A stretch of 51,534 bases of DNA from Deltaproteobacteria bacterium. GTDB lineage: Bacteria > Myxococcota_A > Polyangia > Polyangiales > JADJMO01. The stretch is taken from positions 1 to 51,534 of the forward strand of contig JALHOE010000040.1 of the NCBI GenBank assembly GCA_022843175.1, given 5' to 3'. The notes beneath the pieces were generated by a model. The model made no database searches, was not told the origin of the DNA, and saw only the letters and a list, made by a program, of their open reading frames with translations. Shown piece after piece: positions 18,091-26,179 of the stretch (within the stretch, counting starts at the first letter, position 1; the number at the start of each line of letters is the position of its first letter). A program made the translations under genes and the position numbers.

Positions 18091-18369
18091 TTACGCGTCG
18101 CCCTTGGCGGATTGGGCGAAGCGCTGGGCGATCTCCTCGGAGGCGGTGGAGAGATCTTCCATCGCCGTCTCCTTGTCGCCCTTGAGGTAAGCGCGGAGCC
18201 CGTCTGCGGCCAGCATCGCTATCGAGGAGTTGACCTTGAGCTCGCCGAGCGCCTGCTGGACGTCCGGGTTCTTGATCAGGTCGTCGAGCTCGTCGAACAG
18301 CCCGTCGACCTCTTTGAGGAGGAGGACCGCCTTATCCGAGAGCGGTAGCTTCTTCGATCCCTCGGCCAT
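18091..18369 (-). CDS. Small, probably helical cytoplasmic protein of unknown function
   Basis: The 92-residue product starts MAEGSKKLPLSDKAVLLL. It has no signal peptide or membrane span and is rich in Leu, Ala, Asp, Glu and Lys. Patterns such as VDGLFDELDDLIKN suggest two or three amphipathic helices. The start ATG at 18369 lies 27 bases from the start of the divergent lipoprotein gene, so both share a very short promoter region. No family is recognised. Confidence 0.65.
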   Translation of the reverse strand: MAEGSKKLPLSDKAVLLLKEVDGLFDELDDLIKNPDVQQALGELKVNSSIAMLAADGLRAYLKGDKETAMEDLSTASEEIAQRFAQSAKGDA

Positions 18370-18396
18370 CCCGATCGTCGTAGGCTGGCTGCTTCG

Positions 18397-18951
18397 ATGC
18401 GCCAAGCCCTGCTCCTCGCAACGCTCGCGTTGGCCCTGCCGTCCTGCAATCGGAAGCTGACCGGGGAGGAGTGCAACCACCTCCTCGGCCGTGGCGTCGC
18501 GCTCGCGGCGCTCGAGAACATCCCGGAGGCGGTGGTGAAGCAGTCCGGCATCTACGGCGTCCCGATCGACGTCGATCAGCTCCGCAAGAGCGCCCGCGGC
18601 AAGCCCAAGGAGGCCCTCGCTGAGTTCGATCGGTTCTGTCCCACCCAGGACGACCGCGGCGTCAGCATGTGCAGCCGCCGCGCGAAGAACGCCGAGGAGT
18701 TCCGCGCCTGCGGCGGGATGGCGGCGCGCGCGTGGGAGGCCGGGCTCGTCGCCCGCGGCGCCGTGCTCCGCAAGTTCACCGGCGACGAGTGCTCGAAGTA
18801 CGCCGAGCACGCGGTGAAGGTCGCGGCCGTCACCGCCGACGACGTGAGCAAGCTGGTCAAGGACTGCGACGGCTGGATGGAGATCGGCGTCCACCAGTGC
18901 CAGATGAGCGCCAAGGACGCCGCGAGCTGGAAAGCCTGCGACGCGCCCTGA
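18397..18951 (+). CDS. Lipoprotein with internally duplicated Cys domain
   Basis: The 184-residue protein has a lipoprotein signal (LALALPSCN, lipidated Cys17). The mature part contains two related halves. The first has LTGEEC at 21-26 and Cys at 81, 92 and 105; the second has FTGDEC at 127-132 and Cys at 157, 168 and 181. The last three Cys in each half have identical spacing (11 and 13), which argues for a duplication, with the second half about 30 residues shorter. Disulfides are likely in the periplasm. Function is unknown. It lies just upstream of accC but 61 bases separate them. Confidence 0.78.
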   Translation: MRQALLLATLALALPSCNRKLTGEECNHLLGRGVALAALENIPEAVVKQSGIYGVPIDVDQLRKSARGKPKEALAEFDRFCPTQDDRGVSMCSRRAKNAEEFRACGGMAARAWEAGLVARGAVLRKFTGDECSKYAEHAVKVAAVTADDVSKLVKDCDGWMEIGVHQCQMSAKDAASWKACDAP

Positions 18952-19012
18952 CGGGTTCTTGGGAAGTGCGCTGAGGCTTTCACCCGCGAAAAAGAAGCGG
19001 TATCGAGCCCTC

Positions 19013-20386
19013 ATGTTCGAAAAGGTGCTCATCGCCAACCGCGGCGAGATCGCTCGGCGGATCGCGCGGACTTGCAAGCGGCTCGGGATCAAGACGGTCG
19101 CGATCTACAGCGACGCCGACGAGGATGCCCCGCACACGCTCGAGTGCGACGAGCGCGTCCGCGTCGGCCCGGCGCAGGTGAAGGAGAGCTACCTCAATCA
19201 GGCTGCGATCCTCGACGCCATCAAGCAGACCGGGGCCAGCGCGGTGCACCCCGGCTACGGGCTCCTGTCCGAGAAGAGCTCGTTCGCGCAGGCGCTCGCC
19301 GACGCCGGCGTGGTCTTCATCGGCCCCCCGCCCGCCGCGCTCGACGCCTTCGGCGACAAGATGCGCGCGCGTCACGTCGCGCTCTCCGCGGGCGTGCCGC
19401 CGGTGCCGGGCGTCGACGAGCCGATCCCCACCGACGACGTCGCGGTGGCGAAGGCCGAGGCCAACCGCATCGGCTACCCGATCGTGGTCAAGGCGGTCGG
19501 CGGCGGCGGCGGCATCGGCATGCAGGTCGTCAAGGACGAGAGCGGCATCGAGCGCGCGCTCAAGTCGTGCAGCGACCGCGGCGCGCAGGCGTTCAACGAC
19601 CCGCGCATCTACCTCGAGCGCTACATCCAGTCGCCGCGCCACATCGAGGTGCAGGTGTTCTGCGACGCGCACGGCGGCGCCGTCGCGATCGGCGAGCGCG
19701 AGTGCTCGGTGCAGCGCCGCCACCAGAAGATCCTCGAGGAGTCGCCGTCGCCGCTGTTCGCCGGCGAGCTCGGCGAGCGCGCGCGCAAGCTCCTGTTCGA
19801 GCGCGCGCTCGCGGTCGTGACCAAGGCGCACTACGTCAACGCCGGCACCGTGGAGTTCATCGTCGATTCGAGCTCGCCCACCGAGCCGTATTTCCTCGAG
19901 GTCAACGCGCGCCTGCAGGTCGAGCACCCGGTCACCGAGATGTGCACCGGGCTCGATCTCGTCGAGGCGCAGCTCCGCGTCGCGGCCGGCGAGAAGCTCC
20001 CCGACGTGGTGAAGAACGCCCGCTCGAGCGGGCACTCGATCGAGGTGCGCCTCTACGCCGAGGAGCCGCGCAAGGGCTTCCTCCCCCGCCCCGGCCCGGT
20101 CGACGAGCTGGTGTGGCCCGCCGCCGACAAAGACCTGCGGATCGAGGCCGGCGTCGAGAAGGGCTCCAAGGTCACCCCCTTCTACGACCCGATGATCGCG
20201 AAGATCGTCTCCCACGGCGGAGATCGCGCCGCCGCCATCGCGCGGCTCGACGCGGCCCTCGCCGCGCTCACCATCGGCCCGGTGATCACCAACCGCGACT
20301 TCCTCCGCGACGTGCTCGGAAGCGACAAGTTCCGCGCCGGCGACTACGACACCCTGTTCGCCGAGGCGCTGGCGAAGCAGAAGTGA
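19013..20386 (+). CDS. accC: Biotin carboxylase subunit of an acyl-CoA carboxylase
   Basis: The 457-residue protein matches AccC in length and order: the N-terminal ANRGEIARRI motif, the ATP-grasp Gly-rich loop GGGGGIGM near 162-169 (usually GGGGRGM), ECSVQRRHQK, and the catalytic EVNARLQVEHPVTE near 296-309. It carries out the ATP-dependent carboxylation of biotin on the carrier protein, for acetyl-CoA or propionyl-CoA carboxylase. No biotin carrier gene is adjacent, so the partner must lie elsewhere. The ATG at 19013 gives the standard MFEKVLIANRGE start. Confidence 0.93.
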   Translation: MFEKVLIANRGEIARRIARTCKRLGIKTVAIYSDADEDAPHTLECDERVRVGPAQVKESYLNQAAILDAIKQTGASAVHPGYGLLSEKSSFAQALADAGVVFIGPPPAALDAFGDKMRARHVALSAGVPPVPGVDEPIPTDDVAVAKAEANRIGYPIVVKAVGGGGGIGMQVVKDESGIERALKSCSDRGAQAFNDPRIYLERYIQSPRHIEVQVFCDAHGGAVAIGERECSVQRRHQKILEESPSPLFAGELGERARKLLFERALAVVTKAHYVNAGTVEFIVDSSSPTEPYFLEVNARLQVEHPVTEMCTGLDLVEAQLRVAAGEKLPDVVKNARSSGHSIEVRLYAEEPRKGFLPRPGPVDELVWPAADKDLRIEAGVEKGSKVTPFYDPMIAKIVSHGGDRAAAIARLDAALAALTIGPVITNRDFLRDVLGSDKFRAGDYDTLFAEALAKQK

Positions 20387-20407
20387 GCCGGAGCCGCGAC
20401 CGAAACT

Positions 20408-20488
20408 GAGCCGCGACCGTGAGGGAGCGGGTCGTTGCGTTTTCATCACGACAACCCACGACAACCCGCTCGCTAACGCGCGCGGCTC
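20408..20488. repeat. Palindromic repeat element, copy 1
   Basis: Left arm 20408-20432 and right arm 20464-20488 are imperfect inverted repeats (21 of 25 positions pair), with a 31-base loop. An extra partial left arm (GAGCCGCGACCG) lies at 20391-20402. The loop and right arm contain a direct repeat ACGACAACCC. A second copy is at 23121-23200. It may also act as a terminator for accC. Confidence 0.8.
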
Positions 20489-20503
20489 CATTATTCTGCC
20501 TCT

Positions 20504-22105
20504 GTGTCGCGGGCGCCGATCTTCCACTTCAACGAGCAACGCCAGGAGCTGGTGCAGGCGGTCGTCGATCGGGTGATCGCCGAGACGCGCGATCCGGTCC
20601 TCCTCCTCAACGACGCAGCCTTCCACGAGATCCGGCGGCTCGAGCTGGCCGGCGACCAAGACGCCGTCACGCGCTGGCGCAAGGTCGCGCGCATGCTCGG
20701 CGGCCTCGTCAACGACGGCGGGAGGGGACGCGCGCTCGAGCTGCTCCGCGAGCAGGCGCTCGAGCTCGCGCACGACATCAACGGCAACTTCGATCGCCGC
20801 GTCCACTACTTCGCGAGCCGCTTCCTACCGGCGGGCATGTCCGTGTTCCTCCGCCCCGGCATCATCGCGGAGCGCAACCCGCTCGAGATCCTCAAGGGCG
20901 AGGCGCTCGCCGAGCGGATCGTCAGCTCCGGCAAGATCGCGCAGATCCGTCGCCTCGCCGAGCTCGGCACCGTCGTCTACGTGCCCACGCACCTCTCGAA
21001 CCTCGACTCGCCGGTCTTCGCCTACGCGCTGCAGGCGTCGGGGCTGCCGCCGGTCACCTACGGCGCGGGCAAGAACCTCTTCACCAACCCGCTGCTGTCG
21101 TTCTTCATGCGCAACCTCGGCGCGTATCGCATCGACCGCCGCCTCAAGTTCGAGCTCTACAAGCAGGTGCTCAAGACGTATTCGTCGATGCTCATCGAGC
21201 GCGGGTTCCACTCCCTGTTCTTCCCCGGCGGCACGCGCTCGCGCAGCGGCGGCGTCGAGCGCAAGCTCAAGCTCGGCCTCGCCGGCACCGGGCTCGAGGC
21301 CTACATCCGCACCACCCAGCAGGGCAAGAGCCAGCGCGTGTTCTTCGTCCCCGCGACGATCAACTACATGCTCACGCTCGAGGCCGAGACGCTCATCGAC
21401 GACTGGCTGCAGGAGCAGGGCCGCGCTCGCTACATCATCGAGGACGACGAGTCGACGCGCGTCGACCGCCTCACCTCTCTCGCGCGCAAGCTCGTGCAAA
21501 TGGAGGAGTCGTGCGCGGTGCGGTTCGGGCAGCCGCTCGACCCGTTCGGCAACGAGGTCGACGACGACGGCCGCAGCTACGACCGCCGCGGCCGCGAGGT
21601 CGACCCGCGGAGCTACATCGTCGACCGCGACGGCAAGGTCACCATCGACCACTCGCGCGACGCGCAATACACGCGCGAGCTCGGCGAGGTGGTGATGGAG
21701 CACTACCTCAAGGACACCGTGGCGATGCCCACGCACGTCGTCGCGACGGCCGCCTTCGCGCTGCTCCGCAAGCGGATGCCCAACGCCGATCTGTTCGCGC
21801 TGGTGCGCCGCCGGGACGAGAGCGTCGTTCCGTGGCGCGATCTCATCGACGAGATCGAGCGCACCCAACGCAGGCTGCTCGACCTCGAGGGCCGGGACGC
21901 GATCACGTTGTCGTCGGCGGTCCGCGGCGCCACCGCCACCGAGGTGCTCGGCGACGCCGAGCGCGCGCTCAACGGCTACCACTCGCACGCGATCCTGCGC
22001 AGCCGCGAGCAGGGCGTGGCGCTCCTCGATCCGAAGGTCTTGCTCTACTACCAGAACCGTCTCGCCGCGCACGGCGTCGCCTGGCACGGAGGGATCGCCC
22101 GATGA
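20504..22105 (+). CDS. PlsB/GNPAT-like glycerophosphate acyltransferase
   Basis: The 533-residue protein has the acyltransferase blocks: HLSNLD at 163-168 (HxxxxD), GAGKNLF (block II region), FFPGGTRSRSG at 239-249 (block III) and VPATINY (block IV). The FPGGTRSRSG form, with Gly in place of the usual Glu, differs from classical PlsC. Enzymes of this type put the first or second acyl chain on glycerol-3-phosphate or dihydroxyacetone phosphate at the membrane. Its length and large C-terminal part are more like PlsB/GNPAT than PlsC. Its stop overlaps the start of the GpsA-like gene (ATGA), implying coupled translation. Confidence 0.82.
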   Translation: MSRAPIFHFNEQRQELVQAVVDRVIAETRDPVLLLNDAAFHEIRRLELAGDQDAVTRWRKVARMLGGLVNDGGRGRALELLREQALELAHDINGNFDRRVHYFASRFLPAGMSVFLRPGIIAERNPLEILKGEALAERIVSSGKIAQIRRLAELGTVVYVPTHLSNLDSPVFAYALQASGLPPVTYGAGKNLFTNPLLSFFMRNLGAYRIDRRLKFELYKQVLKTYSSMLIERGFHSLFFPGGTRSRSGGVERKLKLGLAGTGLEAYIRTTQQGKSQRVFFVPATINYMLTLEAETLIDDWLQEQGRARYIIEDDESTRVDRLTSLARKLVQMEESCAVRFGQPLDPFGNEVDDDGRSYDRRGREVDPRSYIVDRDGKVTIDHSRDAQYTRELGEVVMEHYLKDTVAMPTHVVATAAFALLRKRMPNADLFALVRRRDESVVPWRDLIDEIERTQRRLLDLEGRDAITLSSAVRGATATEVLGDAERALNGYHSHAILRSREQGVALLDPKVLLYYQNRLAAHGVAWHGGIAR

Positions 22106-23073
22106 AGCAGCTCGCTGTTGTCGGCGGCGGCGCCTGGGGCGTCGCGCTCGCCACCGCCGCGCACGCCGCCGGCTCCTCGGTGCTGCTCTACAGCCGCCGC
22201 CCGCACGGAGATCTGCCGAGCGCGGTAGAGCGCACCGAAGACCTCGCCGCGCTCGCGCGACACGGGCGCACCATCCTGCTCGCGGTCCCGTCCACCCACG
22301 TGCGCGAGCTCGCGCGCGAGCTCGGCGACCACCTCGACGGCCACCACGTGCTGGTCCACGGCATCCGCGGCCTCGTGCCGCGACCGAGCAGCGATCCCTC
22401 GTGGGAGGGCGACGAGCTGGCGACCATCTCGGCGATCCTCCGCGAAGAGACCCCGGCGCGTCGCTTCGGCGCGCTCGGCGGCCCGGTGCTCACCGAGGAG
22501 CTCGCCAAGGGCCTGCCGTCGGTGATGGTCGCCGCCTCGCACTACCCCGAGGTGCTCGAAGAGGTGCGCGAGAACCTCGCCGGCGCCACGGTCCGCATCT
22601 ACACCACCGACGATCTGCTCGGCCTCGAGTGGGCGTCGGCGTTGATGAGCATCCTCGGGATCGCCGTCGGCTTCGCGCGCGGCGCGGGCGTCGCGGCCGG
22701 TCTCGCGTCGGCGTTCGCGATCCGCGGCGTGCACGAGTCGGCGCGCGTGGCGATCGCCGCCGGCGCCCAGGAGCGCACGTTCCTCGGCCTCGGCGGCTTC
22801 GGCGATCTCCTCGCGGCGATGTCGCAGAACGCACGGCCCGAGGTGCGGCTCGGCGAAGCGCTCGCCAAGGGCGCGTCGATCGACGACGCGGTCAAAGAGC
22901 TCGGCCAGCGCATCGAGGCGATCGAGCTCGCCCCGCGGATCGCCGAGTTCGCCGCGCGCCACAAAGTCGCCGCGCCGATCCTCACCACCGTGGCCGAGGG
23001 AATCCTCGGCCAGAAGTCCGCGCCCGAGCTGGTGCAAAAACTGATGAGCGCCCCCATCAGCGGCCTCGCGTAG
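22102..23073 (+). CDS. GpsA-like NAD(P)-dependent dehydrogenase fold protein, catalytic residues altered
   Basis: The 323-residue protein has the Rossmann motif GGGAWG and full-length similarity to GpsA, which reduces dihydroxyacetone phosphate to sn-glycerol-3-phosphate. By eye, the conserved ATKGL becomes GIRGL (Lys to Arg), the catalytic Lys in GAVKNV becomes SALMSI (Met), and the SRNR phosphate-binding motif becomes RPEV, although the GDL Asp is kept. A normal GpsA reaction is therefore doubtful; it may use another substrate or be regulatory. It overlaps the acyltransferase gene by four bases, which links it to glycerolipid synthesis. ATG at 22102. Confidence 0.8.
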   Translation: MKQLAVVGGGAWGVALATAAHAAGSSVLLYSRRPHGDLPSAVERTEDLAALARHGRTILLAVPSTHVRELARELGDHLDGHHVLVHGIRGLVPRPSSDPSWEGDELATISAILREETPARRFGALGGPVLTEELAKGLPSVMVAASHYPEVLEEVRENLAGATVRIYTTDDLLGLEWASALMSILGIAVGFARGAGVAAGLASAFAIRGVHESARVAIAAGAQERTFLGLGGFGDLLAAMSQNARPEVRLGEALAKGASIDDAVKELGQRIEAIELAPRIAEFAARHKVAAPILTTVAEGILGQKSAPELVQKLMSAPISGLA

Positions 23074-23120
23074 GGCGACGAAAACGACGGGGCCGCGCGC
23101 ATCAGCGCGCGGTTGCCCCG

Positions 23121-23200
23121 GAGCCGCGACCGTCAGGGAGCGGGTTGTCGAGCACGAGACAACGAGCACGAGACAACCCGCTCGCTTACGCGCGCGGCTC
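23121..23200. repeat. Palindromic repeat element, copy 2
   Basis: Left arm 23121-23145 matches copy 1 at 20408 except for one base, and the right arm is 23176-23200. The arms extend inward by TTGTC/GACAA. The loop contains a tandem direct repeat GAGCACGAGACAAC. It sits between the convergent GpsA-like and propeller-lipoprotein genes and could serve as a bidirectional terminator. Confidence 0.82.
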
Positions 23201-23211
23201 CGGCGCTGCCT

Positions 23212-24084
23212 TCACTTCCACTGCAGCGGCGAGCCGGTCATCACCGAGAACTTATCCTTCAGCGCCGGGTGCATATCCCAGAGGTCGGTGCTCTTGCCGC
23301 CCTCGGCCGGGAGGATCTTGATCCGACCGCTCACGCGGTAGATCACCTTCTGCCCGTCCGGCGACCACGCGGGCATGGTGTCGACGTCGTCGCTCTCGTC
23401 GATCCGTTTGAGGCCGGTGCCGTCGATGTTGATGGTGTGCACCCGGTCGTTGAGCACGAAGACGACCTTGGTTCCGTCCTTCGACACCGCCGGCTCGCGC
23501 GGGTAGGCGAGCATCGGATCGAAGCGGGTGAACGTGCTCAGCGATTCGTCCGAGAGGTAGAGCCCCTGGTTGGCGAACCCGCCGCCGACCACGATGCGGC
23601 CGTCCGGCGTCCACGTGGGGTGGATCCAGCCCTCCGTCGCTCCCTTGGGCTCATGACGCTTGAGCACGGCGCCGTCGGCGCGGTTCACGACGTACATCGC
23701 GTCGAGCAGGTTCGTGTAGACGATCTTCGTCCCATCGGGCGACAGCTGCGGCGACTGGAACCCCGTCGTCCACGGCTTCATCCCCGAGTTGTCGTGCTCG
23801 ACGATGATCCGGTGCGTCGCGAGCGACTCGTCCGACTCGGCGAGATCGAGCGGGGTCGCGAAGATCAGCGTGCCCTCGGAGGTGCTGAACGGATCGTCGC
23901 CCTTCCCGAGCTTGATGTCCTCGCCGGTCGCGAGGTTGATCTTGTGGATGTCGAGGCTGACGGAGCGCGCAAAGTAGAGCAACCCACTGCCGCCTCCGCC
24001 CGCCGCACCGCCGGGGTTGGTCGGTTCGGAGGAGCACGACGCCAGCATCCACGTGAGTGCAGTGAGCGCGAGGAAGGATCGCAT
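23212..24084 (-). CDS. Lipoprotein with TolB/WD40-like propeller repeats
   Basis: The 290-residue protein begins MRSFLALTALTWMLASCS with a lipobox. A Gly-rich linker is followed by propeller-type repeats with the SPDG/TPDG/SKDG turn: LSPDGTKIVYTNL, WTPDGRIVVGGG, VSKDGTKVVFVL, WSPDGQKVIYRV. Such domains usually form a five- or six-bladed propeller used for binding. It is expected in the periplasm or at the cell surface. The ATG at 24084 was chosen over the GTG one codon upstream. No partner is evident nearby. Confidence 0.82.
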   Translation of the reverse strand: MRSFLALTALTWMLASCSSEPTNPGGAAGGGGSGLLYFARSVSLDIHKINLATGEDIKLGKGDDPFSTSEGTLIFATPLDLAESDESLATHRIIVEHDNSGMKPWTTGFQSPQLSPDGTKIVYTNLLDAMYVVNRADGAVLKRHEPKGATEGWIHPTWTPDGRIVVGGGFANQGLYLSDESLSTFTRFDPMLAYPREPAVSKDGTKVVFVLNDRVHTINIDGTGLKRIDESDDVDTMPAWSPDGQKVIYRVSGRIKILPAEGGKSTDLWDMHPALKDKFSVMTGSPLQWK

Positions 24085-24141
24085 CACCGATTCTTAACGG
24101 CGCAGAGCACACTGGGCTTAACAGCTGCAGAGAACCCGTCC

Positions 24142-24987
24142 ATGGGCGAGACACGCATCGGCGTCTCGGGCTGGCTCTATCCGGAGTGGCGCAAGGTGTT
24201 CTACCCGGACGGGCTCCGCAGGCAGGACGAGCTCGCCTACATCGGCTCGCTGTTCAACGCGGTGGAGCTCAACGGTCCGTTCTATTCGCTGCAGCGACCG
24301 GAGTCCTACCGGAGCTGGCGCGACGCGACGCCGGACGGCTTCGTCTTCGCGGTGAAGGGCTCGCGCTTCATCACGCACATGAAGCGACTGACCGAGCCGC
24401 GCGTCGCGCTCGCCAACTACTTCGCCTCCGGGATCCTCGCCCTTGGCGACAAGCTCGGTCCGATCCTGTGGCAGCTCCCGCCCCAGCTCACGTTCGATCG
24501 CGAGCGCCTAGCCGCGTTCTTCGACGCGCTCCCGCGCGACACCGAGGCAGCGGCGAGGCTCGCGCGCCGGCACGACCAACGGGTCAGCGGTCGGGCGTAT
24601 CTCCGCACCGACGCTCGGAGACCGATCCGCTACGCGCTCGAGGTGCGCCATCCGTCGTTCCTCGACGAGCGATTCATCGACCTCCTCGTCGAGCACGACA
24701 TCGCGTCGTGCGTCGCCGACACCGCGGAGCGGTTCCCCATGATCGATCGGACCACCAGCGATCTCGTCTACGTCCGCCTGCACGGTGACACCGAGCTCTA
24801 TCGCAGCGGCTACAGCGACGAGACGCTTCAGCGCTGGGCGATGAAGATCCGCGCGCATCGGCGGAAGCGAGACGTGTTCGTCTTCTTCGACAACACCGCC
24901 CATGGCCACGCGCCGCGCGACGCGCTCTCGCTCGCGCAGAAGTGCGGCGTGCGCTGGCCCGCCGCTCGCGCGGCCAGGGCCTCGTAG
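24142..24987 (+). CDS. DUF72 (YecE-like) family protein
   Basis: The 281-residue protein shows the family pattern of a TIM-barrel-like DUF72 protein: IGVSGWLYPEWRKVFYP at the start, FNAVELNGPFYSLQ, WRDATPDGFVFAVKGSRFITH, GPILWQLPPQL, ALEVRHPSF and FVFFDNTAHGHAP near the end. The biochemical role of the family is not established. The protein is expected to be cytoplasmic. Its start at 24142 lies 57 bases from the divergent propeller lipoprotein. The stop is five bases from that of the convergent PPC lipoprotein gene. Confidence 0.88.
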   Translation: MGETRIGVSGWLYPEWRKVFYPDGLRRQDELAYIGSLFNAVELNGPFYSLQRPESYRSWRDATPDGFVFAVKGSRFITHMKRLTEPRVALANYFASGILALGDKLGPILWQLPPQLTFDRERLAAFFDALPRDTEAAARLARRHDQRVSGRAYLRTDARRPIRYALEVRHPSFLDERFIDLLVEHDIASCVADTAERFPMIDRTTSDLVYVRLHGDTELYRSGYSDETLQRWAMKIRAHRRKRDVFVFFDNTAHGHAPRDALSLAQKCGVRWPAARAARAS

Positions 24988-24991
24988 GCCG

Positions 24992-26179
24992 TCAGAGCAC
25001 GCTGGCCTTAACGGTGAACGCGCCCTTCGCCGTGAGCGCGCCGTCCACGATCAAGTAGTACGTCTGGCCGTCGCTCACCGGGAATGTCGTCTTCTCGGTC
25101 TGAGGAATCGTCGACGCGCCGACCGAGTTGGCGCAGGCGATCTGCATGCCCGTCTCGCACGGCGCGCGGCGCACGTAGAAGCCGACGTTGTACATGCCGT
25201 CGACCTCGACCGTCATGGTGCCGGTCTTGTGCGAGACGAGCGCGTAGACGCGGTCGGGCGCGCTGTTGCCGAAGCCCGCGCAAGCGCTCGCCTCGCCGTA
25301 GGTGACGTTGGCGTCGGTGGTGCTCCCGGAGAACGTGAGCGTCTTGCCCGGCCACACGTGCGCCGTCACGCCGGGGCACTTGTCCGAGGCGGCGATGTCG
25401 CCGGTGGGGCGGCAGTCGTTCTCGCAGCCGTCGCCCGCGACCTTGTTCATGTCGTCGCAGCCCTCGCCGTTGTCGACGGTGCCGTCGCCGCAGAACGAGC
25501 CGGTGGTGAGGTTGAGCGTGAGCTTGTAGACGCCGGCGGTGCCGGCCTTGCCGTCGGCCCACACGTAATACGTCTTGCCGGTGGTCACGTTGATGTTGGC
25601 GGTCTCGACGCCGCCGACCGAGGTCGTCTCGCCGCAGGCCATCTGGTTGCCGGTCATGCAGTCGTTCTCGCGAACGATCAGCGTGGGGTCGAGGCCGCCG
25701 GCGGTGCCCGCGAGCTTGATCGACAGCTTGCCGGTGCCGGTGGGGATGACCGCGTAGACGTGGTCGTTGCCCGCCGCCGCCGCGCACGCGCCGGTGCCGG
25801 TGCTGTCGTTGGCGGCCGAGGTGGTGTCGCCGTCGATGACGAGCTCCTTCATCGGATCGACCGCGACGGTCTTACCGGGACACTTCTCCTCGCCGCCCAC
25901 CATCGTCTCGCCGGGCGAGGTGTCCTCGGGCGGGGTGGAGGTGTCCTCCTCGACGGTGCCGGTGTCCTCCGGCGTGACGGCGCCGCAGTCGCACTCGCTG
26001 AACGACTTGCCGTCGTCCGCGCAGCGCTTGGTGCCCTCGCTGTTCGGATCCGCGCAGCGGCAGAAGACGTTGGCGCCGGGGGTGCACAGCGGCTTCTCCG
26101 TGGCCGGCGCGTCGCTGCTGCTGCACGAGGGCATCGCCGCGAACATCGCGAGGGGAAGCACAATCGTCCAAAGCCTCAT
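24992..26179 (-). CDS. Lipoprotein with PPC-like domains and a DUF4215-type disulfide repeat
   Basis: The 395-residue protein has a lipoprotein signal (LAMFAAMPSCS). The mature part opens with a Cys cluster (FCRCADPNSEG, CADDGKSFSECDCG), then an acidic Thr-rich linker. Two similar beta domains of the bacterial pre-peptidase C-terminal type follow (HVYAVIPTGTGKLSIKL, RVYALVSHKTGTMTVEV). Between them lies CGDGTVDNGEGCDDMN and GDGCENDC, the myxobacterial DUF4215-type disulfide repeat. This is a binding or adhesion layout without a catalytic domain. The start overlaps the stop of the matrixin gene (ATGA), so the two are coupled; GGAGC lies upstream of the ATG. Confidence 0.85.
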   Translation of the reverse strand: MRLWTIVLPLAMFAAMPSCSSSDAPATEKPLCTPGANVFCRCADPNSEGTKRCADDGKSFSECDCGAVTPEDTGTVEEDTSTPPEDTSPGETMVGGEEKCPGKTVAVDPMKELVIDGDTTSAANDSTGTGACAAAAGNDHVYAVIPTGTGKLSIKLAGTAGGLDPTLIVRENDCMTGNQMACGETTSVGGVETANINVTTGKTYYVWADGKAGTAGVYKLTLNLTTGSFCGDGTVDNGEGCDDMNKVAGDGCENDCRPTGDIAASDKCPGVTAHVWPGKTLTFSGSTTDANVTYGEASACAGFGNSAPDRVYALVSHKTGTMTVEVDGMYNVGFYVRRAPCETGMQIACANSVGASTIPQTEKTTFPVSDGQTYYLIVDGALTAKGAFTVKASVL

